In this document: positions 1 through 5,121 of the stretch, one piece after another
How positions within the stretch are numbered: position 1 is the stretch's first letter
Layout: every line of letters begins with the position of its first letter
Origin: Sutterella sp. UBA1442
GTDB taxonomy: Bacteria; Pseudomonadota; Gammaproteobacteria; Burkholderiales; Burkholderiaceae_F
NCBI GenBank assembly: GCA_002329575.1
Contig: DCTK01000031.1
Coordinates: 1-5,391 of the forward strand
DNA length: 5,391 nt
Direction of reading: 5' to 3'
Notes under the pieces: generated by a model
Seen by the model: only the letters and a program-made list of their open reading frames with translations
Databases searched by the model: none
Told to the model about the DNA's origin: nothing
Made by a program: the position numbers and the translations under genes

Positions 1-1
1 G

Positions 2-865
2 AAAAAAACGGAATCATTACCCTCGGTTGATTTAAATGTGAAGGATCTTCGCTACGGCAGTTACCGATTGGGTTCTTTGGATGTTGTTGCCCAAAATAAA
101 GGCGAAGGACTCAATGCTTATTGGGACATGACACGTTTTGAGCTCACTAACGATGAGATGAAACTTACCGCCACGGGTCGTTGGAACGCCGGCCGCGGTA
201 CTCACTCCAAGACAACCGTTGAGGCCACTGCAGACATTCGTGATTTGGGAGAAGTGTTGGATCGATTCAACCTTACCCAAGTGATTAACGATGGAGCCGG
301 TCAGGTCCATGCACAACTCGATTGGCAAGGCGCGCCTATTGATTTCAACACAGAGTCTTTAAATGGTAACTTGTCTGTTGCGATGGCCTCGGGGCAAATT
401 CTGCAGGTTGAGCCCGGTGCCGGACGACTGATTTCATTATTGTCTCTGCAGACACTTTTGCGCCGCCTGACGCTTGACTTCCGCGACGTCATCGGTCAAG
501 GCTTTGTTTTTGACAATATTGCCTCGAGCAGTTCCATCACCAATGGCATGATGCGATTCAATAACTTCCGCATGATCGGTCCTCAAGCCACCGTGTTGGG
601 CGAGGGTTGGCTCGATCTCAATAGCCTCACACAAAACTACACCGTGACGGTTTTGCCCGATATCAGTTTGGGCAGTGCCGCCTTGGCACTCACGGTTGCC
701 AACCCCATTTTAGGGGTGGGCAGTTTCTTAGCCCAATGGGCTTTGCAAGCCCCGCTATCACAACTCTTTAGTGTGCAATATGAAATTACCGGCACCATTG
801 ACGAACCTGTCATCACTAAAATAGAAAGCGCAAAGACAAGTCAATCGTTGCCTTCGACACCTTAG
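2..865 (+). CDS. yhdP: YhdP/AsmA-like family envelope protein, C-terminal part (5' end outside window)
   Basis: The reading frame is open from the left edge, so the GTG at 38 is internal and the true start lies upstream; 287 codons are visible before TAG. The visible part has the YhdP C-terminal hallmarks: a beta-rich stretch, a segment beginning PGAGRLISLLSL at about 413, then RRLTLDF at about 460-480, GFVFDNI, the VANPILGVGSFLAQWALQ segment at about 695-750, and a terminal YEITGTIDEPVI. In the family this block is the DUF3971/AsmA-like C-terminus. E. coli YhdP is a very large inner-membrane-anchored periplasmic protein that, with TamB and YdbH, is implicated in phospholipid transport to the outer membrane; that role is transferred from the family. 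The protein ends in a short polar Ser/Lys/Pro tail. A 26-bp gap separates it from the nitrilase-family gene, consistent with one transcript. Family assignment is strong; exact function in this organism is inferred. Confidence 0.9.
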   Translation, partial: KKTESLPSVDLNVKDLRYGSYRLGSLDVVAQNKGEGLNAYWDMTRFELTNDEMKLTATGRWNAGRGTHSKTTVEATADIRDLGEVLDRFNLTQVINDGAGQVHAQLDWQGAPIDFNTESLNGNLSVAMASGQILQVEPGAGRLISLLSLQTLLRRLTLDFRDVIGQGFVFDNIASSSSITNGMMRFNNFRMIGPQATVLGEGWLDLNSLTQNYTVTVLPDISLGSAALALTVANPILGVGSFLAQWALQAPLSQLFSVQYEITGTIDEPVITKIESAKTSQSLPSTP

Positions 866-891
866 ATTTAATTGAAAGGACATGTAAGAAA

Positions 892-1698
892 ATGAGAGTC
901 GCAGCCTGTCAAATGGTTTCCGGCATTGATCTTCAAGACAATATCCGCCGGGCACGAGCATTGATTAATTCTGCCGCCGAAAGCGGAGCGGAACTTGTCG
1001 TGTTGCCGCAATACTTTTCTTATATGCCAGCTCACGAGCGAGAACTTTTGGCAGTTGCCGAATCCTTTGGGAGCGGTCCCGTACAGCAAGCCATGAGTGA
1101 AGTAGCTCGGAAAGAACAAATTTGGCTCGTTGCCGGTTCTATTGCTCTGAAAACGGATGATGCCGAGCACTTCATCGATGCATCACTTTTATACTCCCCG
1201 AGCGGAGAAGTCGCTGCCCGTTACGACAAAATCCATCTCTTTAATTATGAGGATGAACGCGAAACCTACAGCGAATCTTCCATCATTCAGGCCGGCCACA
1301 AAGCCGTCTCGACACAAATCGAAACGTGGGAAGGTTTGTGGAAACTGGGGCTTACCGTGTGCTTTGACTTGCGCTTCCCGGAGCTCTTTCGTGACCTCGG
1401 CACGCCCGACATCATTACGCTACCGGCAGCCTTTACCACAGTTACCGGTCGCGCTCACTGGCAAACACTCGTGCGAGCCAGAGCCATTGAAAATCAATGC
1501 TACGTGATTGCTTGCGCTCAAGGCGGCACTCATGAATGCGGTCGACGCACGTGGGGTCGTAGCATGGTGGTCGATCCGTGGGGACAGGTGGTTGCCGAGC
1601 TTACCGAAGGCGAAGGAGTGTTACTTGCTGAAGTAACGCAGCAGCGCATCGCCAAGGTAAGAAAGGTTTTGCCGGCACTGCAAAATCGCCGAATCTGA
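892..1698 (+). CDS. Carbon-nitrogen hydrolase (nitrilase superfamily, Nit1/deaminated glutathione amidase-like) with catalytic Glu replaced by Gln
   Basis: This 268-aa protein has the usual length for single-domain Nit-family amidases. It opens with RVAACQMVSG, and AAAGGA at 875-880 precedes the ATG by 11 nt. The superfamily triad is Glu-Lys-Cys. Lys113 is present in YDKIHLF, Cys157 in GLTVCFDLRFPELFR, and the accessory Glu128 in YSESSIIQAG. The first Glu, normally in LPE-[YNC]-[FW], is Gln40 here (VVLPQYFSYM; codon CAA at 1009-1011, one base from GAA). Downstream family blocks are intact: LPAAF, HWQTLVRARAIENQCYVIACAQ and SMVVDPWG. In the closest characterised branch, such enzymes hydrolyse deaminated glutathione to alpha-ketoglutarate and Cys-Gly in the cytoplasm. 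Because Glu40 acts as general base, this copy may be slow, altered or inactive, although the rest of the fold looks under selection. The gene follows yhdP closely and probably shares its promoter. Substrate is not certain. Confidence 0.9.
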   Translation: MRVAACQMVSGIDLQDNIRRARALINSAAESGAELVVLPQYFSYMPAHERELLAVAESFGSGPVQQAMSEVARKEQIWLVAGSIALKTDDAEHFIDASLLYSPSGEVAARYDKIHLFNYEDERETYSESSIIQAGHKAVSTQIETWEGLWKLGLTVCFDLRFPELFRDLGTPDIITLPAAFTTVTGRAHWQTLVRARAIENQCYVIACAQGGTHECGRRTWGRSMVVDPWGQVVAELTEGEGVLLAEVTQQRIAKVRKVLPALQNRRI

Positions 1699-1716
1699 GG
1701 GACGAAACAATTGGAA

Positions 1717-1750
1717 GCAATGCGTAAGACCGCTTTGCATCTCCATTTTT
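1717..1750 (+). terminator. Weak candidate terminator hairpin after the nitrilase-family gene
   Basis: GCAATGCG (1717-1724) and CGCTTTGC (1731-1738) pair over seven of eight positions with one T-T mismatch around a 6-nt loop. A run of five T (1746-1750) follows, but seven bases beyond the stem rather than directly. It lies 18 nt after the nitrilase-family stop codon, where an operon end would be expected. The mismatch and displaced T-tract make this a low-confidence call. Confidence 0.3.
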
Positions 1751-1791
1751 GCCCTACATAGGTTAAGATAAGTAGTTGTTGCTTTATGAGT

Positions 1792-1813
1792 GGATCCGAT
1801 ATCGGATCCGATA
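1792..1813. repeat. 18-bp perfect palindrome overlapping a 14-bp palindrome (possible operator)
   Basis: GGATCCGATATCGGATCC (1792-1809) is identical to its reverse complement. A second perfect palindrome, TATCGGATCCGATA, occupies 1800-1813 and shares its left half. The cause is a direct repeat of GGATCCGAT at 1792-1800 and 1804-1812. It lies 26 nt upstream of the acyltransferase start, in the only sizeable gap between the nitrilase-family gene and the lipid gene pair. There is no T-tract, so it is not an intrinsic terminator. Position suggests an operator or a 5'-UTR hairpin for the downstream pair; no regulator is identifiable from this window. Confidence 0.5.
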
Positions 1814-1825
1814 AAAGTTTTCTTT

Positions 1826-1829
1826 AGGA
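1826..1829 (+). promoter_or_regulatory. Ribosome binding site supporting a TTG start
   Basis: AGGA lies 9 nt before the TTG at 1839. An in-frame TAA at 1812-1814 closes the frame upstream, and the first in-frame ATG falls at residue 55, after the catalytic HX4D motif. This site therefore supports TTG as the initiation codon of the acyltransferase. In-frame GTG (1863) and TTG (1866) are weaker alternatives. Confidence 0.6.
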
Positions 1830-1838
1830 TTTGAGACC

Positions 1839-2444
1839 TTGTTTCGAATTACAACTCCGATTGTGTTGCTGACCCGCCTTTTGGTCGGGGCTTATCCGCA
1901 ATGGAAGGGTTGCTCTCCTTCGGATACGCAACGCATCTACTTTGCCAATCACACGAGCCATCTCGACACTATTGTATTGTGGTCTTCTTTGCCGCAATCC
2001 ATGCGCGCTCATACTCGTCCGGTTGCCGCGAAAGACTATTGGGTAAAAGGTGCTATTCGTCGTCGCATCGCTATTGAAGAGCTCAATGTCGTTTTGGTCG
2101 ATCGTAAACGCACCGAGCACTCCGATCCCATGGAGCCGCTTCGTGAATGTCTGCGTGAAGGCTCCTCGATGATTATCTTCCCGGAAGGTACACGTCGTCC
2201 GCAAGCCATTCCCAGCGAATTCAAAAGCGGGATTTGGCGCTTGGCCCGAGAATTTCCGCACGTGGAGCTTATCCCCGTTTATATCGAAAATCTCCACCGT
2301 GCCATGCCCAAGGGCGCTTTGATTCCGGTGCCGACAGTTTGCTCGGTCCGCTTCGGTGCACCATTGCCCTTTACACCGGACGATCCGAAAGAAGAATTTC
2401 TTGCACGAGCCCGCGAAGCGGTGATTAAACTCTCGGAGCAATAA
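1839..2444 (+). CDS. PlsC-like lysophospholipid acyltransferase (1-acylglycerol-3-phosphate acyltransferase family)
   Basis: This 201-aa protein carries the glycerolipid acyltransferase blocks. HX4D appears as ANHTSHLDT with His38 and Asp43, block III as FPEGTRR at residues 114-120, and block IV-like IPVYIENLHRAMPKG follows at about 170. These motifs bind the acyl-CoA/ACP donor and the lysophosphatidate phosphate; family members add the sn-2 acyl chain to make phosphatidic acid at the inner membrane. Only a short hydrophobic N-terminus (about residues 5-19) precedes the motif, so the protein is shorter than housekeeping PlsC (about 240 aa). It resembles the compact acyltransferases paired with YnbB-type CdsA paralogues. 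The start is TTG, with AGGA 9 nt upstream. Its stop is one base from the next ATG, so the two genes are almost certainly co-translated; the product of this enzyme is the normal substrate of a CdsA-type enzyme. Acyltransferase fold is clear; whether it is the main PlsC of the cell is unlikely but untested. Confidence 0.88.
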   Translation: MFRITTPIVLLTRLLVGAYPQWKGCSPSDTQRIYFANHTSHLDTIVLWSSLPQSMRAHTRPVAAKDYWVKGAIRRRIAIEELNVVLVDRKRTEHSDPMEPLRECLREGSSMIIFPEGTRRPQAIPSEFKSGIWRLAREFPHVELIPVYIENLHRAMPKGALIPVPTVCSVRFGAPLPFTPDDPKEEFLARAREAVIKLSEQ

Positions 2445-2445
2445 T

Positions 2446-3405
2446 ATGCTGCGCCTCGGTATTACCCTTCAAGAAACCTATACGCTCGTATTGGTGATTT
2501 TATTTTTCCTTCAGGCCGTTGGCTCAAGCTACTGCCAATGGGCTGTGAGAAAGGCGCATAGCGCCGAACAAATCGAGCGCATTCGTGTCGTGAGCTCTCG
2601 CGTGAAGATGGGCTGGTGGTTGATTGCCATCTTTACGATTGCATTCTGGGCCGGTCAACCGCTTCTGCTTGTCATTTTTGCGGCAGTAAGCTTCTTCACT
2701 TTCCGTGAATTCGTGGCTCTGACACCGACAAAGGTCTCCGACCACTGGGCTCTCGTGATCTCTTTTTACATCGTCATTCCCCTTCAATATGTGTTGATCG
2801 GGCTTGATATGTATTTGCTCTACACGCTCTTTATTCCCGTGTACCTGTTCTTGTTGTTACCCGTTTTGATGAGCTTGCGTCATGACAATGATCGCTTCTT
2901 GGAACGCGTGGCCAAGGTGCAATGGGGTTTGATGTTGAGTGTGTATTGCGTGAGCCATGCGCCAGCCATCATGAATTTTGAAATTTTGCGCTTTGGCTCC
3001 AGCCCGTCGTTGTTGTTGCTCTTTTTCCTATTGATCGTTTTCTTAGGTGACTTGCTCGTTGTGATGATGAGCTCATACTTTGGCGGAAAGCCCCTGCGCG
3101 ATAATCCTCACAAGACGATCAAGGGGCTGTTGATCGGCGGCTTCATCACGATTTTGATTGGCTACGCGCTCTACTGGATGACTCCGTTCAGAAGCTGGCA
3201 AGCACTCATCATGGCGATTGTCATTGTAGTAACCGGTGCTTTCGGGGACATGGTCATTTCTTCCGTGAAGCGTTCGTTGGGAAGCCGCTTTATGGATGGT
3301 GACCGATACATCGGCCGCGGCACGCTTGAACGCTTGGCTCCGTTGATGTTCTCGGCTCCGATTTACTATCACATCACACAAAGCTATTTCTCGGCGATTT
3401 GGTAA
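2446..3405 (+). CDS. CdsA-like (YnbB-type) phosphatidate cytidylyltransferase-family membrane protein with divergent signature
   Basis: This 319-aa polytopic membrane protein has about eight hydrophobic segments, the first at residues 7-27. GGAG at 2435-2438 lies 7 nt before the ATG, inside the end of the acyltransferase gene. Family landmarks are present: FREF at 86-89, GDLLVVMMSSYFGGKPL from 201, HKT-x-x-G near 222-227, GDMVISSVKR at 267-276, and the C-terminal FSAPIYYHITQ typical of YnbB-type proteins. CdsA enzymes make CDP-diacylglycerol from phosphatidate and CTP using metal-bound Asp residues. Here the signature KR-x4-KD...GHGG-x2-DR-x-D aligns without gaps to residues 275-298, but reads R281-F282 for KD, G290-R291-G292 for HGG, E295 for the first D and A298 for the last. 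SPxKTxEG is also changed, with N220 and K226. Fold membership is confident; CDP-diacylglycerol synthase activity is doubtful. It may use another substrate or serve as a non-catalytic partner of the acyltransferase. Confidence 0.82.
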   Translation: MLRLGITLQETYTLVLVILFFLQAVGSSYCQWAVRKAHSAEQIERIRVVSSRVKMGWWLIAIFTIAFWAGQPLLLVIFAAVSFFTFREFVALTPTKVSDHWALVISFYIVIPLQYVLIGLDMYLLYTLFIPVYLFLLLPVLMSLRHDNDRFLERVAKVQWGLMLSVYCVSHAPAIMNFEILRFGSSPSLLLLFFLLIVFLGDLLVVMMSSYFGGKPLRDNPHKTIKGLLIGGFITILIGYALYWMTPFRSWQALIMAIVIVVTGAFGDMVISSVKRSLGSRFMDGDRYIGRGTLERLAPLMFSAPIYYHITQSYFSAIW

Positions 3406-3430
3406 TCGGTTGCACAGCGTGTAATACCAA

Positions 3431-3467
3431 AAATAATCCCGGCAAAAAGTGTCGGGATTATTTTTTT
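3431..3467. terminator. Strong intrinsic terminator, bidirectional
   Basis: AATAATCCCGGCA (3432-3444) pairs with 3450-3462 as a 13-bp stem containing one G-U pair, around the 5-nt loop AAAAG. A T-run at 3461-3467 follows on the + strand, and the A-rich left flank gives a T-run after the stem on the - strand. It sits between the 3' end of the CdsA-like gene and the convergent MFS gene, 26 nt after the former's stop, and should end transcription from both sides. Confidence 0.88.
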
Positions 3468-3491
3468 GGAGGAATACTGTTTTGTCGAAAT

Positions 3492-4667
3492 TTAGTTAAA
3501 TCGTCTAGAAAACCCCCAGACCGCCAAAGTAAATACCAAAGCCCAAAAGCCGTAAAAAAGACTCATCTGAGAAACCGTGACACCCGTCACCCAAAGACCA
3601 AAAGCCAAATTAGGAATACCCGGTCCTAAATAAGCCGCTAAATACACCGCTGCGAGCAGCCCCGATCGCTCCCCGGGTTGAGCTTCATGCGTCAAAAGTC
3701 TTAAAGCCGAAGCACAAACGGCACCGACGCAAACGCCTCCTATTACGCTAAAGACAAAAAATACCGTCACCGATCCCACCCAAAGACCGGCAAACATGCA
3801 AATTACGGCCAACAAAAATAATCCCATATAGATTCTTAATGCCGACAATGCTGTCAATCTTGAAGCAAAAAATCCCCCGAAAGCGTTTGTGCCGATAAAG
3901 GACAAAAAGATGAACGCCGCTGTCAGTGTGCTTGTAGAGTGCAAGGCATCTGTGGCAATTTTGGCGCTATAGGCTTGAAAGAAACCTCCAACGCCCCACG
4001 TCCCTGCGTAAGCCAATACGGCAAGTACGTAGGTTGCACGCAGTCTCTCCGGCACCTCAACAGCAGGAATCAGCGCTTTAAAGGTTGCGCCAACATTTCG
4101 ATTGACTGTTTCTGTACCAAAAAGCACAGCCAATAACGCCAACGCTAAAAGAGAAGCCACTGCATAAAAAATGGTTTGAAGTGGAAGACCAAAGAGTTCG
4201 TTTAAGACTGCTCCTGCGAGTGCTCCGAATAAAAAGCCCATGCCCGGCGAACCAGCGCTTAGTGCAGCCGCAAGCGACCGACGATGAGATGGTGCGGCAT
4301 CAAACACCCACGCCATGGCGCTGCCGGAGGCTAAACCGCAAGCCATACCTTGCATGAAACGGGCCAACAGCACATCGATGACTGTACCAGCATTGGCTAA
4401 AAGAAGCGCACTTACAAGACCGATCGCCAGCGCAACGCTGACCATCACTTTGCGCCCCAAGCAATTCGGAAGGCGAGACAAAAACAGCAAAGCCGGAATA
4501 CAACCGCCAAAGTAGCTCACCGCCGTCATGGCCAAATCCGACGAACTCATGGAAAGCTTGGCTTGCAGAAGGCCGAACAGCGGCACAGGTGCTGAAGACA
4601 CAGCAAAAAGTGCCACAAGGCTAAGTGTTGCAGCAAAAAATGTATAGGGCCCCGGGGCTTGTCTCAT
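3492..4667 (-). CDS. Major facilitator superfamily (MFS) transporter, 12 TM
   Basis: This 391-aa protein is almost entirely hydrophobic, with about twelve segments: roughly 9-31, 45-65, 74-94, 98-121, 133-156, 163-184, then a central loop (185-210), followed by 211-232, 248-268, 275-296, 300-325, 337-358 and 365-387. The loop 2-3 motif A is recognisable as SRLPNCLGRKVMV at 64-76, but its usual Asp and following Arg are Asn68 and Cys69. Motif B-like LLARFMQGMACG follows at 100-111 with Arg103, and a Gly-rich TM5 (GSPGMGFLFGALAG, 139-152) recalls the antiporter motif C. AAAGGA (minus strand, 4674-4679) lies 6 nt before the ATG. Size and motifs fit a proton-coupled efflux-type permease in the inner membrane (DHA1-like), but the substrate cannot be read from the sequence. 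The gene is convergent with the lipid pair and divergent from hydG, so it is probably its own transcription unit. Confidence 0.9.
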   Translation of the reverse strand: MRQAPGPYTFFAATLSLVALFAVSSAPVPLFGLLQAKLSMSSSDLAMTAVSYFGGCIPALLFLSRLPNCLGRKVMVSVALAIGLVSALLLANAGTVIDVLLARFMQGMACGLASGSAMAWVFDAAPSHRRSLAAALSAGSPGMGFLFGALAGAVLNELFGLPLQTIFYAVASLLALALLAVLFGTETVNRNVGATFKALIPAVEVPERLRATYVLAVLAYAGTWGVGGFFQAYSAKIATDALHSTSTLTAAFIFLSFIGTNAFGGFFASRLTALSALRIYMGLFLLAVICMFAGLWVGSVTVFFVFSVIGGVCVGAVCASALRLLTHEAQPGERSGLLAAVYLAAYLGPGIPNLAFGLWVTGVTVSQMSLFYGFWALVFTLAVWGFSRRFN

Positions 4668-4696
4668 GCAAAATCCTTTTAATCGGCGAGTCGAAC

Positions 4697-4702
4697 ACTA
4701 TA
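4697..4702 (-). promoter_or_regulatory. Candidate -10 box of the MFS transporter promoter
   Basis: Reading the minus strand, TATAGT lies 29 nt upstream of the MFS start codon, leaving room for a leader of about 20 nt including the ribosome binding site. The -35 region 17 nt further upstream (TTAAGG) is poor, so the promoter may be weak or need an activator. Visual match only. Confidence 0.35.
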
Positions 4703-4785
4703 CTGAAAAAGTTGAAAACCTTAAAATGCGTTTGTGCAAACAGTTAAAGGACTTAGCCAAGGTTTGTTATAGGACTCTCCAAAAC

Positions 4786-4799
4786 TTGAGCAAACTCAA
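4786..4799. promoter_or_regulatory. FNR/CRP-type dyad (TTGA-N6-TCAA)
   Basis: TTGAGCAAACTCAA is a perfect inverted repeat of TTGAG with a 4-nt centre. It has the TTGA-N6-TCAA geometry of the FNR consensus TTGAT-N4-ATCAA and differs only in the innermost base of each half. It sits between the divergent MFS and hydG genes. An oxygen- or redox-responsive FNR-family regulator would suit a hydrogenase maturation gene. However, the box lies about 208 nt from the predicted hydG -10 region, and its distance from a promoter is not the usual -41.5. Confidence 0.4.
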
Positions 4800-4967
4800 A
4801 TGTTCTTTATCTTTCTGTTCAGTCGCAACAAATCTTTCCCCTCTCACACGGGGTACATCAAAAAATCTGAATTATCACCATATTGCTATCTAAAAATTTA
4901 AATCATGGCTAGGAATCGACCGAATTGGTTAAAAATCGCATTTTTTATGCTTTAAATTTTAAAATTT

Positions 4968-4994
4968 TTAACACACTCCAATAGTGGGTATAAT
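4968..4994 (+). promoter_or_regulatory. Candidate sigma70-type promoter upstream of hydG
   Basis: A perfect TATAAT occupies 4989-4994. TTAACA (4968-4973) matches the -35 consensus at five of six positions, but with a short 15-nt spacer. Transcription would start near 5001 and leave a leader of roughly 120 nt before the hydG ATG. The AT-rich upstream stretch would favour melting or UP-element-like contact. Confidence 0.45.
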
Positions 4995-5121
4995 TTTTGA
5001 TAAATTTAATAAAAAGCCTGAAATTACGAATACTTTTGGCTATCACCTTCGTAACAAATGTTGTATTTTGTGCCGTAAACTTCGCCTTGACACTCAACTT
5101 TTCCATCGTTGGAGCTCAGAG

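Larger units (their letters stand above)
4680..5121. other. Divergent intergenic region between the MFS gene and hydG
   Basis: This 442-nt stretch has no convincing gene. Its right half (about 4880-5030) is markedly AT-rich, including the perfect 14-bp palindrome AAATTTTAAAATTT at 4954-4967. It holds a TATAGT box for the MFS gene, a small dyad GTTTG-TG-CAAAC (4730-4741), an FNR-like dyad (4786-4799) and a TATAAT box (4989-4994). Two short open frames, from 4666 and from a TTG at 4997, overlap the flanking starts and show no protein-like features. The length of non-coding sequence before hydG suggests regulated transcription. Confidence 0.6.

Noticed and set aside
38..40. GTG at 38 as the start of the first gene
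   Set aside because: The same frame is open to the left edge and the upstream codons continue the protein, whose family is far longer; no ribosome binding site precedes the GTG.
1157..1507. 116-codon open frame inside the nitrilase-family gene
   Set aside because: It is a shifted frame of a gene with intact family motifs and gives no recognisable protein.
1824..2441. 205-codon antisense open frame opposite the acyltransferase gene
   Set aside because: It mirrors the real gene almost exactly, while the + strand product has clear HX4D and FPEGTRR motifs; the antisense frame has none.
3399..3629. 76-codon + strand frame across the terminator and the 3' end of the MFS gene
   Set aside because: It runs through the strong terminator hairpin and antisense to the MFS gene; its Lys/Arg/Ser-rich translation looks non-coding.
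4838..4853. CCCC...GGGG hairpin in the intergenic region
   Set aside because: Only four base pairs around an 8-nt loop with no T-tract; too weak to call a terminator or RNA element.
4666..4893. 75-codon open frame on the + strand starting at the MFS start region
   Set aside because: It begins antisense to the MFS start codon, has no good ribosome binding site and its translation shows no family features or coding-like composition.
5087..5092. Exact TTGACA as a -35 box near hydG
   Set aside because: No -10-like sequence lies 16-18 nt downstream; that position falls on the hydG ribosome binding site.
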